Part shown: piece by piece, positions 10,635 through 20,597 of the stretch
How the letters are laid out: the number at the start of each line of letters is the position of its first letter
How positions within the stretch are numbered: position 1 is the stretch's first letter
NCBI GenBank assembly: GCA_026770025.1
Contig: JAMXDE010000055.1
Coordinates: forward strand, 310,001 to 374,000
Length of the DNA stretch: 64,000 nt
Reading direction: 5' to 3'
Source: Craspedostauros australis
Taxonomy: Eukaryota; Bacillariophyta; Bacillariophyceae; Mastogloiales; Achnanthaceae
The notes under the pieces: generated by a model
Database searches by the model: none
What the model was told of the DNA's origin: nothing
Seen by the model: the letters and a program-made list of their open reading frames with translations, nothing else
Program-made: the position numbers and the translations under genes

Positions 10635-11352
10635 GGCCAGGATCTCAAAGTGCGGACTTGTGCAATGCGGGTCTTGTTTACACTAAGACCTATTCTATTG
10701 AATTATAGGGTGTTGCTGTTGTGTCGTTGGACGCTCTGTTATGGGGATGGTGGGGGATTGTGGAAGCCATTCTCTCCTCTGTGGTGCATGTCCACGTTCA
10801 TGTGGTTTGGATCGCTTCGCGGTGTGCTAACGCTGTACTTTCTCCTTGTTGTTGTTTCGCAGAATTGGGTTCGGTTCCCAATCGTGCACAGGTTGGTTGC
10901 ATCTCCACAACACGCCCAGTCGTACGTACGAGCCAACGAGAAATCGTTTGCTCATTCCCGAATCAGTCCGTTTTACTTTCTATTTCGTCTGTGCGTCGTA
11001 CGTTCGACTGAACCAACAAAATGAAGCGACCATGGCGCGTGGCAGAAGATGCAAATCGAAACACGGCGGCGAAGCCGTTGGTGACGCGGACCGTTCGTGG
11101 CGAAACCAACACAGGCACCAAGTCGCATCGTTGGAGGTAATCGATTGGCAACGCTCTCCACATCCGACATCCGGCAGTTGTATAGTATTCTATAATAGGT
11201 TGCAGAGAATCAGCAGACATTAGACATTACACGATTGCCAATAGACAATAGACAATAGACAATCAACAATCTACGGCAAACGCTAGAAAGCCATTGCATC
11301 ACATTGCAGTCGAAACTGAAGTGAATCCAATTGAGTCCAATTGAATTGAGCC
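10635..11352. promoter_or_regulatory. Divergent promoter region between the NASP-like gene and RPB9
   Basis: 718 bases between divergent start codons with no recognisable coding sequence. TATTCTATTGAATTATAGG lies at 10691-10709, 57 bases upstream of the NASP-like ATG. TATTCTATAATAGG lies at 11186-11199, 154 bases upstream of the RPB9 ATG. A degenerate tandem CAATAGA series follows at about 11238-11265. Confidence 0.45.
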
Positions 11353-12404
11353 ATGGCAGATTGGGATGAAGGAGACGAGGCTGAGCAGCAGCAGGAGCAG
11401 CAGCAGCAGCAGCAGGTGGAGGAAGAGCAGGAGCAGGGAGAGCAACAGGCACAAGTGCCGCAGGGACTGGGTCTGGACGATGATGACGACGACGACGATG
11501 ATGATGATGACATTTTGGACATGGGAGATGACGATGGGGCTGTCATGAACGAACGTGAGGCGTTGCTCATGAGGTTCTGTCCTGATGATTCCTCAATGCT
11601 GTATCCACAGGTGCGTACCAATACTGCTCGAAGTTGTGAGTTGTTCGTGGCTCTTTCATGGCCCCAAAACAGCGATGCCCAGTGTTGCCGAGCGATGCTG
11701 GATGGAAAGGCAGAGACCTTGGCATTCGGCTGTGATGATGGTGGGCACAACGATATCCACATGCAGCAGCGAGCGCTTCACGTACTTCACGCTTCGGCGC
11801 AGACCCCGTTGCAATAGGCTTCACAGCAGAATGTGCCGCATTCCTTGCCTCATCATTCACGCGTGCTCATATTCGTGCTCATGTCCATGAGACTCATCTA
11901 TTCTGCATCTTGATCTCTTCCTCATTCATTTCCGATTGTTGATGACCCTGTGCAAACGCTATCTAATCTGCCGCAATGTATCTCCATCTTTCAATGCAAC
12001 GCTGTACTCGGCCGCATTCACTCTTCCCCTCCACAATTCATTCCACTCCATTTCGTTGGATTGCATGGTGTTGCATTGCATTGTATTGCATTGCATCACA
12101 TGCGAAACAGGAAGACAAACGCAACAGACAGTTACAGTACGCATGTCGTCTATGCCCGTACACCGAGCCAGCACCCAATCAGCCGCTCATCTACCGCAAC
12201 GATCTCAAGAAGGAGGTGGGCAACATCCTGCACACAGTGCCGTCTGCTATTTCGGATGATCCGACGCTGGCACGCACGCAGAACGCCAACTGTGCCAATT
12301 GCAACCATCACGAGGCCGTCTTCTTCCAATCCGACATTGCGCAGGCCGATTCTTTGGCCTTGATCTTCGTGTGCTGCAACTGCGATCACAAATGGGTCAA
12401 CTAG
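11353..12404 (+). CDS. RPB9: DNA-directed RNA polymerase II subunit RPB9
   Basis: Two exons, 11353-11610 and 12111-12404, joined in phase 0 across a 500-base intron (CAG/GTGCGT ... AAACAG/G). The product is 183 residues. An N-terminal extension of about 72 residues is Gln/Glu-rich, then poly-Asp. It precedes the conserved block RFCPDDSSMLYPQ, which the splice joins to EDKRNRQLQYACRLC. The rest follows RPB9 closely: PLIYRNDL, SDDPTLARTQ, then the second zinc ribbon CANCNHHEAVFFQ and CCNCDHKW. The absence of the RPA12/RPC11 catalytic loop and the VFFQ signature select RPB9. The subunit acts in Pol II start-site selection and fidelity. Oddity: the first zinc ribbon normally has Cys-x2-Cys, but here it reads Cys-Pro-Asp-Asp, so only three of four ligands are seen. 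Confidence 0.93.
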
Positions 12405-12758
12405 AGTACGGATAGGCAAGCCTCGGTGCGGATGGTATCACAATCGTTATTTTTCCTTCAGAACAGTGCTGCACCGACCTCCGAGTACATACGTGTATGG
12501 TATCAAACAAGCAATCAAGTAAACAAACAAACAGACAAACAAGTGAGCAAACACATACGTAAACGAACCATCCATCCAGCAGGAACCAATACATTTTCAG
12601 GTTCACGATCGAAGCAAGCGGAACAAAGGGAGTACCACGCAATCATCTACTCGTAATATTCTTCTCTCTCTCTCTCTCTCTCTAGAGACAAACACAGAGC
12701 AAGACAGATAATGGCCCAGCTAGTAGTTCTATTACAATTGTTCAATTCTCGTTGCAGC
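12405..12758. other. Convergent spacer with CT microsatellite
   Basis: 354 bases between RPB9 and the TPR-like gene with no coding signal. It contains a degenerate (ACAAACA)n stretch near 12516-12545 and a (TC)n tract at about 12664-12684. Confidence 0.6.
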
Positions 12759-14132
12759 TCAAGCGGCCGACGCTGCGCCGGAATGTTTCAAAATCAGGTC
12801 TGAAATGCTGTGGACGAAACCTTCTGATTCAAAACGGCTGGTGTCACCACCGCCACTGCCAACCCCGGCGGCAGCAGGACGGGTTGCAGCGCCTGTCTTC
12901 GCTTGGCTCGTGATGAAGAGCATCGTGCGCAACAGACTCTCTCTGCAATTCTTGACGGCTTCGTCCTGACGCAGCAGCGTATTGATCTGGATGAGGTTGT
13001 TCAAGATCGGAAGCACCATCTCGATTGAGAGCGGAATGTCTTCGCAACGAAAGGTCTGGAATGCCATCTCGTAAAATCGTTTCGATCGTTGCAGCAGCCT
13101 CGCCATGTTGTGTTTGACGTGGCGTGGCAGGGCTTGGAGAGGTGCTTTAGACTTGGGTTTGTGCGTCGCTGCGGTCGTCGCTGTCGTTGCCACCGATGGA
13201 TTTGCTGTGGTAGATGACGACGACGATACTGCCACCGGAGGCAACGAGGATGATGCGTGAGATGATCTGGATCGTCTCGATTGCTCATCTTCCATCAATA
13301 GATGGTACGTCAGTGCAAGGTTGTAAAGGACGACGTAGGATACTGTCAGATCATTGACCCGGTCAGTATCAGAAGCATCAGAGGCGCATTCCTGGCTGGC
13401 AGAGTCTGGAATGATCTCGATGGGATGTCGAAAGATGAACCCATGCTTGGAAATACCTGTTCGGTGCGACAGCAATTGGCACTGCCGAGCATCCTTGCGC
13501 CGTGCCGGTTGCTCGTCGAGATGGGAGTGTTTGACGTGCTTCGCAGCATGCTGACACATCCCAACATAGCGAAAGGTGTATTGACCAGAAACAAAGCTTC
13601 GTATTACCTTTCCGCTGTAGTTTGTCAACCGGGGTGGTTGCGAGGGTAACAGTGGCAACGAGAGACTTGGTGGTGGCACTGGCGGTGACCCAGACGACGA
13701 CGACGTCGACGATGATGATAGTGTTGACGGCGATGGCATGGTGGCAGCTACTCGCGCGAGAGAAGGAAGCGTCGGCGATGCCGGTTGCGACGATGGCGGG
13801 CTCTGTCCAGAGTTTGGTGGTGACCCTTTGATATGTTGGTCCTGTTCCATCGGCTGTTCCATCGGCTGCTCTGATTGCTGCTGTTCCGATTGTTGCTGCT
13901 CCGATTGCTGCAGATGCGAGAGTTGTTGATCCTGTCGCTGATCTTGAGCGTTGCGATCACTGCGATGCTCATGAATTTGGTGTTCTGTTTGACAACGCTC
14001 TTGCCATCGCCGGTGGATCATGAGCATAGACTTCGAAAGATGCGTTCGAGCGAGATCGCGCTTGCCAGAGTTGAGCGAGTGCACGCCACGGTTGTTGAGC
14101 TGGATGATGGCATCCATGGTGACCTTCTTCAT
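12759..14132 (-). CDS. Diatom-type single-TPR-like protein, function unknown
   Basis: The open frame reaches upstream to 14309 through an Asn-homopolymer segment, but I place the start at the Met at 14132 (or 14117), just before the conserved opening IIQLNNRGVHSLNSGKRDLA, giving about 457 residues. This TPR-like helix pair is followed by a long Gln/Ser/Pro-rich disordered segment. A second conserved part follows: VVLYNLALTYHL, then RFYEMAFQTF, then a block with LPILNNLIQI, RESLLRTMLF and an Ala-rich end (GAASAA). I recognise this opening-plus-YNLAL arrangement from expanded families in diatom genomes, where no biochemical role is established as far as I know. The flanking CAA/CAG-rich repeats are coding here but phase-shift easily, so the N-terminus is uncertain. 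Confidence 0.7.
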   Translation of the reverse strand: MKKVTMDAIIQLNNRGVHSLNSGKRDLARTHLSKSMLMIHRRWQERCQTEHQIHEHRSDRNAQDQRQDQQLSHLQQSEQQQSEQQQSEQPMEQPMEQDQHIKGSPPNSGQSPPSSQPASPTLPSLARVAATMPSPSTLSSSSTSSSSGSPPVPPPSLSLPLLPSQPPRLTNYSGKVIRSFVSGQYTFRYVGMCQHAAKHVKHSHLDEQPARRKDARQCQLLSHRTGISKHGFIFRHPIEIIPDSASQECASDASDTDRVNDLTVSYVVLYNLALTYHLLMEDEQSRRSRSSHASSSLPPVAVSSSSSTTANPSVATTATTAATHKPKSKAPLQALPRHVKHNMARLLQRSKRFYEMAFQTFRCEDIPLSIEMVLPILNNLIQINTLLRQDEAVKNCRESLLRTMLFITSQAKTGAATRPAAAGVGSGGGDTSRFESEGFVHSISDLILKHSGAASAA

Positions 14133-15324
14133 GATGGAATGGGAATCAGCACCTCGTCTTGCGGGTGAGAATGGTCCTGTGTGCAGTTGCCAATTGTGGC
14201 CTTTGTTGTTGTTGCTGTTGCTGTTGTTGTTGTTGTTGTTGTTGTTGTTGCGGTGCTGGATGCTGGCTTGGCGATGCTGACGCAGAATGAGAGAGAAGAG
14301 CGATGGCAATAATGACGATGATGATGAAGGGCATCCACTGCTCTGGTGACTTCTGTGGATTCTGATTGATTGCTGCGGCTTGTGGTGTCTTTAATTCTTC
14401 TGCAGAGACGGATGCGATATCTGTTGTGGATGGAGCACCGCTTTTTGTTGGTTTGGGTTTCAATGGCGCAATGATGTGCTGATGTGCTGATGCATACGAC
14501 CTCTCTGCGCTCCACCCTCACTTACCACACAAATACCTCGGAAGAGAGGAGAGAGAGAGAAGAGGGAACAACGAACAGCTTCCAAAAGAGCTGGGCATTG
14601 CACTTGCACACAGTGCGCAGCGGACAAGAGAGCGCATGCTCCACGAACGAATGCGCATCCTCCTTCCTTTCCCACCAGAAGACATCACGTAGCTCACACC
14701 AATACTCATACTCGCACATGGACTCCGTCGCTCAACATCATGCCATCACGCTTCCATGTGTTCCATACGTTCGTTGCTTCTGCTCCCTGCTTCCTTCTCG
14801 CTTCTGCGTTTCTGCCATCACGGAGACTGTCGTCAGAGAACATGTTCGTTGCGTGGTTTGCGCATCTGTCTTCTTTTTGTGGCGCAGAAGTGTCATCGTT
14901 GTTCCTTGGTTTCGCAATGCGATCATTTCCGAGTCGTGCATATACCACCGATCGAGCGAAACCGAACACGTTTCGTGTCATTCCACGTGTAGATACAAGG
15001 TATTGCGGAAAGCGAGAATCGACTCGATTGACTGTCGGCGTCCCAACCAAACAAAAGATGGGTGTGATGGGTTTCGTCGCGAGTCGCAATCATCGAAGAT
15101 GTTTGTGTCATTTGCGTTCCCATGTTGCCTTGCGAGTGTTGGTGCCATACGTCGCAGTCATATTCGTCCCTATCTACATACTATAGTTGTACTACTACGA
15201 GTGGAGTAGGAGTAGATCGTGCAGTGCGAGCAGTAGGAGTAGGAGCAGGAGCAGGGCATGGCACTGCACCTTCGCTGCCATTGTTAATCATACGTCGTCG
15301 CACTCCAGACTTTGAAATCGTCGA
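14133..15324. other. Intergenic region with CAA-rich microsatellite
   Basis: The first part contains a (GTT)n tract, 14206-14251, that reads as poly-Gln or poly-Asn on the minus strand. A minus-strand frame at 14146-14463 would encode a hydrophobic segment (WMPFIIIVIIAIALL) but lacks an ATG. The remainder, 14464-15324, has only short frames on both strands with no recognisable domain. Confidence 0.45.
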
Positions 15325-18300
15325 ATGTGCCGAAGGATGAGGTGGATCTTCCAGCTTGCCCCAAGATGGCTGTGTCTTTGGGTGCTGTGCGCATCCTGTC
15401 GCCGCTATCTTCATGATCCTCGTCCTGATGGCATCATGGGACCATCAAGTGTGCCATCAACGCCATCGGCGATGGTACCCCACTTTTGGACGGTGGAAGC
15501 CTTCGTTCCAACAACGACGGTGTCCAGAACACACTATCATCAACGCCACCAGCAATGGCAACATCAGCAATGGCAACATCAGCGCCGACATCGACAACCG
15601 AGCTATTGGCACTGTGGCTCCGCCGTCATTTTTGCACGGAATCCAAGAGGCCCCGTCGGAGACAGCAACGATTCCTTCGAAGATCGTTATCGGTACAACC
15701 ATGACGACGATGATGATCGTTACGGCGACAGCTATGATGACAGGTATGGAGGTCGAAATAGCAGTCCGGCTGACAGCAGGATAGATCAAGGCCGCCCTTC
15801 TGCCATGGGCGATTACCCACGCAAGGATCGGGCATTCGCAGACGATGGAAGAAAGGTCCAATTTGAGGATCGTGCATCACAGCAACCCAGCGTGGCAGAT
15901 GACGTTTACTACGAGGATGACATCGACGCGGATCGGTCGAAGATTCAAAGATACGAACAAGGCAGGCCTGAAAGGAGAGACGGCCCGCCGAGGTACGAAG
16001 GCAGAGCCAACGATAGGTACGTTGATGGATCTGATGGGGGATACGATGGCAGGCGCGACGAGTACCACGATGATGACTACGATAAGTACTACGATGATGA
16101 CTACGACGACGAGTACGACGACGATGATGCATACTATCGAGATGGCAGAGGCGAGCCGAATCGCAGCACGAACGGATATTATGATGATATCGATGACGAT
16201 AGCTCCCAATATTACGACGATACGGAGTCGGATGACAAATCATATGGCAACTTTTGGTCCAACCCGTTGAAGCAAATGGACCCCATGGACAGCGTCCGTC
16301 GCCAACGCAATCGCAGACCTGCCGACGCAAATGGAACGAAAGAACGTCAACGCGCGCGAAGGTATGTTCATCATGTATCGCTGAATTGATGTACGGAATC
16401 GCTATTGGTATCATGCACGGATCAAGCCTATTGCAATCCATGTCAGGTGGCGCGCAGAGTTTCCACTGGTCCCATCAAGGCACTCACAAAGGCATTATTG
16501 CCACTCCTTCATTCCGATCATGTCTCTCCCCTCTTCCCCTTTCTGCATTCCACATTCATGCGAATCATAGATCGAGCTTCAAGTCGGGCATTCCGGAACC
16601 GCCGAAGGCAGCGAAAGACTTCTACGCGCGGCTCTTTTGGTCTGGAATTGAATTTGACGAAAATGATGCCATCGGTGACAAGAGTGTCTTCGGTGGAACC
16701 AAGGGCAAGTTCGATGGCGTCTCGTACTTCTACGACGGTGTCGGACGCAAGGGTTTGCCACCAAGCCGAAGATCACCGACACAACTTCCACCAGCTCGCA
16801 ACGCAAGGGGTTTCGACGAAGAGTCCTACGAGTACGATGATACGTACAGCGACGGGTACTACGCCGAGGATGATGACTACGACAGCTACGACTACGACGA
16901 GGATGATGATGCCGACAGAGGCCGTCATGCGAGACGCAACGGCACCAGGAAACACGTCGACAAGGAGATTAACGACTCAAGGAAACGAGAGGAAAGGAAC
17001 CAGGAAGATGGCTATGGTGAGGATGGCGATTACTCGTACGATGCTGTTGGCGATGATAGGTACGATAGAAACTCGAACGCTGACCATGCCAACGAAGATG
17101 GCAGCTCCAACACAATTCCAAACGGTGGCGCTGCTCGGGATCCCCGAATTGAAAAGAAAGACCTCGATGATTCCATGGCGACCAGCCAGACGCAGATCAA
17201 GCCTGAGACTGCCAGTACTGCTACACGCACGTCCACCCCTCCCAGCGATAAGCCCAACCCCAAAGCTGGCAGAAAAGATGACCAGCTATCGCCGGCGCCA
17301 TCAATATCACCAGTCGAAGACAGAGATGTTCCCCAAGTGCGGCAGCGGCAACCGCGTCGTCAGCCAACCCGAACGCGGAGGGATGGCGCATACGATGGAT
17401 GCAGAGATCGTGCGACCAGCCATGGCAACGGCGACTACAACGGCGACTACAACGGCGACTACAACGGCGACAACAACGACGGAGAGTACTACGAAGATGT
17501 TAATTATGACAGAACGGAAAGACGGCGCTTCACCAGAAACAGGTCAAGCGACGACAACCGCGGCAGATATAGTTATGGTTACGGCGACGACGACGACGAC
17601 GACGACGACAACGACAACGATGGGTTTCGGCGACGTGGTGCGGGTGATGACAGTCTGGTGGGCCAAGTGAAATCTCTGCTAGGCAGCGCCATCAATGACC
17701 AAAGCAGGGGTTATGATGGTCCAGACAATGAATACGACCAACGACGATCCAGGCGACGACAGCGACAGCAGGATCGACGGTCTTCGGGCAATCCGTTCGA
17801 TGTGTTCTTTGGAGTCGACCGGGAAGCCATGAATGCGCAGGCCAACTTATACGATCAGAAGATGGGCACTGGCTCTCGTCGGCGCAACGGCAGTCGATCA
17901 TCACAACGGGATCGAAGAGCTTCGTCATCGTCACCGCTATCATCGAGTTCAAGGCAACGCCGACGCCGCCCTGGGTATGCGTACAAGTACAATCGTGATG
18001 AAGAGGATACTGTACCAGACAACGATGAGGGATTGGATGTGGAAGCAACGAGCATTCCAAGCATTGGCAAAAGAATTCCGTCTGACGCATACGAAACGAA
18101 GGATGGTGAGATAGAGGAACCGCAAGAAGCAACCCAAAGGATCGAGAAGAGCTGGGAAGAGCGCGCACTGGCCATGGAGCGGATACCGCCAGAGAACATT
18201 GCCGCGTGGGGTCCATCCGGTGATCTGGGAATGGACGCAAGGCAGAAGGCGATGCTTGACGCGTTGGAAGACGTGCAAACGACCAAGCAGAAGCTCGATC

Positions 18301-19134
18301 GGCGGGTCAAGAGGGAGGCTCTGGCGAAGGAAGACATCACTATCCTCAAAGTGTGAGTTGCATGTCGTACATAGATGCCGGTGCATTGGGTTGGCCTTGG
18401 ACTGTGCTGGGTTGTGTTGGATGTATCGCATGAGGACCCATCGCACGGTCCGCAATCTTTGACTTGTTCTGTGTTACTGTGCATCGCGCGAAATGTGGCT
18501 TCGTGCACAGCAACTCACCCAATCACTTGTTATACATGTGTTCATCCAACCATCCATTCATTCAACCAATCACTCACTCAACCATTCATGCGTTGAACCA
18601 TGCAACCACCGATTCATTCATCGATCGTGCCCGTGTTGACGTTGAAACTGCAGAGATGCCGAACTGGAACGGCGAAAGTTGGAAGAAAGGCGTGGGAATC
18701 GCTACACTGTCGAGCGGTTGCGTCAGATCGAGTTGGAGATCAAGGACGCGTCCATGGTGCTGCGCAGAGCCCGCACGCAGGTGGAAATGGCACGACGGCA
18801 GGTGGAGATCATCGAAGACCGACATTGGGCGTTGCTGAGCTTGTACAACGCAGATGCAGCATCAGGGATGGTGGACGAGGCCTTGCAAGAGATTCAAATG
18901 ACCGAACCAGCCGCCAAGTTGACGGATTTTCCACGGGCCGCCGCAACGAAGACAACCGAGAGCGCGAGCATTGATGGACCCACAGCTTCTGCAGGAACAG
19001 CACCAACAGCCAGTGAGAATCCCTTGAATGGATCATCCGGCGAAAGTGTGAGCAGCGGTGTGGGTGGATCGGCTGAGACCTATCGCAACGGCAGCACTTC
19101 TCCCGCTGAGACTGTGACTCCGACCAAAGATTGA
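15325..19134 (+). CDS. Large Asp/Tyr-rich low-complexity protein with C-terminal coiled coil, unknown function
   Basis: Three exons: 15325-16361, 16571-18352 and 18654-19134. Introns are AAG/GTATGT ... ATAG and AAAGT/GTGAGT ... GCAG. The phases agree and the product is 1,099 residues. An acceptor six bases later (16577) is also in frame. The N-terminus has a moderately hydrophobic segment (WLCLWVLCASC) and later VEAFVP, which resembles the A-F plastid-targeting motif of diatoms but sits far from that segment. Exon 1 and much of exon 2 are runs of Asp, Tyr, Arg and Gly, including tandem GDYN units near 17430-17475. A short ordered block at the start of exon 2, AKDFYARLFWSGIEFDEN then VFGGTKGKFDGVSYFYDG, looks conserved. 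The C-terminus (about 915-1005) is a charged coiled coil continued seamlessly across intron 2. No function assigned. Confidence 0.75.
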
Positions 19135-19205
19135 GCTCCGCCAGTGATTTATTCTCTCTGGTCTCGTATACGTAGTACGACTATGGGTACAATACTCTCC
19201 AATAG
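19135..19205. other. 3' flank of the host gene ending in the transposon target site
   Basis: 71 bases between the stop codon of the Asp/Tyr-rich gene and the left transposon end. The last four bases, ATAG (19202-19205), are repeated at the right end of the element. Confidence 0.7.
19202..19205. repeat. Left copy of putative target-site duplication (ATAG)
   Basis: ATAG directly abuts the left inverted repeat and is matched by ATAG directly after the right repeat. Confidence 0.6.
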
Positions 19206-19377
19206 GAGCCCGATCAGTGAGTCGACCTGCACTTTGAAATGGACATTCTAACTTTTCATCTGCGATATCCAAACCAAGCACATATTCGTAATCCTTATAA
19301 TCTCATTATACATAATTAACCGTTACATTTTTTGTTAGATCTTTATTTTAAGTTTTATGGAGTGATCTATGAGTGCA
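19206..19377 (+). repeat. Left terminal inverted repeat of the transposon
   Basis: Begins GAGCCCGATCAGTGAGTCGA. The first 39 bases match the other end perfectly. Further shared blocks include GATATCCA, AGCACATATTC, ATAATTAACC and TATTTTAAGTTTTATGG, giving a total length of about 172 bases. Confidence 0.9.
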
Positions 19378-19854
19378 TAGCAGTCACGTTGGTCCAACAG
19401 CACAAAACCCGTTGTTGTTGGCAGAAGGTTCTATGATGTTCTCATTTATTTATCGTGAGGTGATCAGTCACGGACTTGCTTCCGAAGGTCTCAGTCGTTT
19501 GGTACGCGTTAATTACACGTTAGCATGTGGCGCATGATTCCACATTCTGCTCGTCACAAAACAGATGACACAAAACACATCACACAAAACACATCATCTC
19601 CAACATTTCGCAAAATCGCGCCACACTATGGCTCCATTCACAACTTTCCTCGCCAATGCCATGCACACTCGCCCTTTCGCTCCATGCCCGTTCTCGTCAC
19701 ACTAGTAGTAGTAGTAGTGGTTGCTGCTGTTGTTGTTGTTGTCACCAGGTGGTTGGCCTTTCATCGTATGCTCTCCTTCCTCACTTCGTCTCAACCTCTG
19801 CAGTTCATCACATCCAACGAGCAAACAGCACTACTCTCCACCAACAACTCCACC

Positions 19855-20592
19855 ATGCCTCTCTCCACCACCACCAAGGCCCTCTCCAAGGATGCTAACC
19901 CCTCCCCCAGTAAGAAACCCCGTTCTGCTCGCCTTGCATCTGCTCCTCCTGCCGACTCCAAGGGAAACTTGCTGCCTACTGTCGAGCAACTGTTGCCTGA
20001 CAAGCCGTCCGCTGCGTTGAGGAAGCCGATCACCATCACGCGAGTGATCGATGTGAAGCCGATGCATGCAGTGGATGGCAACCTCGTCCCGAACGGTACG
20101 CATGCGCACGCTCGCGAGCTGCATGTGTTCGTCCACATCCTTGACAACAACGGATGCGTCTACGACGACTCCCACGTCGAGGTGCGTTCGGAGGGACGAG
20201 GTGTCGGCGATGGGACTTCGGTGAGCGTTATCGTGAACGTGCCACCCCCGCCTGCTGCAGCTGGTGTTGCATCACCTGTCGCGCCGACCCCACCAGCGAG
20301 GCTCCCTCGTCGCTGCAATGCTGTTGTTGCTGGGGGCTACGCAGATGCCTCTGGCGACAGTGACAGCACGTACGACGACAATTACAAGAAGGAGGGGCCG
20401 CGCGCCAGCAGGAACAGGAGAGGAGGCCAGTTCGGGTACGATCTGGAAGAGGCGGGAATCTGGAGGCGCGACGCCATCGTTCGTGTGATGGCAGCGCTTC
20501 GATCTAACCTAGATCCAAAACTGTTGCAGCTCATGCCGAAAAAGGGTTCGTCCTCGCAGGCAGACATGATCGAACCGTCTGGAGCTATGTGA
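19855..20592 (+). CDS. Transposon ORF1, unknown function, overlaps the transposase frame
   Basis: 245 residues from an ATG in good context (CACCATGCCT). The frame itself is open from 19525. It starts Ser/Thr/Lys/Pro-rich, with a basic SKKPRSARLAS segment. A compact block follows (TVEQLLPDKPSAALRKPITI, then ITRVIDVKPMHAVDG, then HVFVHILDNNGCVYDD), then a Pro/Ala linker and a C-terminal helical block (DLEEAGIWRRDAIVRVMAAL). It ends in ATGTGA. The transposase frame lies at -1 relative to it and is open from 20508, giving an 85-base overlap that contains GAAAAAG at 20538-20544. It could be the N-terminal part of the transposase joined by frameshifting or a lost base, or an independent accessory protein. 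Confidence 0.6.
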   Translation: MPLSTTTKALSKDANPSPSKKPRSARLASAPPADSKGNLLPTVEQLLPDKPSAALRKPITITRVIDVKPMHAVDGNLVPNGTHAHARELHVFVHILDNNGCVYDDSHVEVRSEGRGVGDGTSVSVIVNVPPPPAAAGVASPVAPTPPARLPRRCNAVVAGGYADASGDSDSTYDDNYKKEGPRASRNRRGGQFGYDLEEAGIWRRDAIVRVMAALRSNLDPKLLQLMPKKGSSSQADMIEPSGAM

Positions 20593-20597
20593 AACAG

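Noticed and set aside
14146-14463. Small minus-strand protein with one hydrophobic segment, RAMP4/SERP1-like at first glance
   Set aside because: No ATG and no match to the RAMP4 signature. It overlaps CAA-repeat sequence that is open by chance in several frames.
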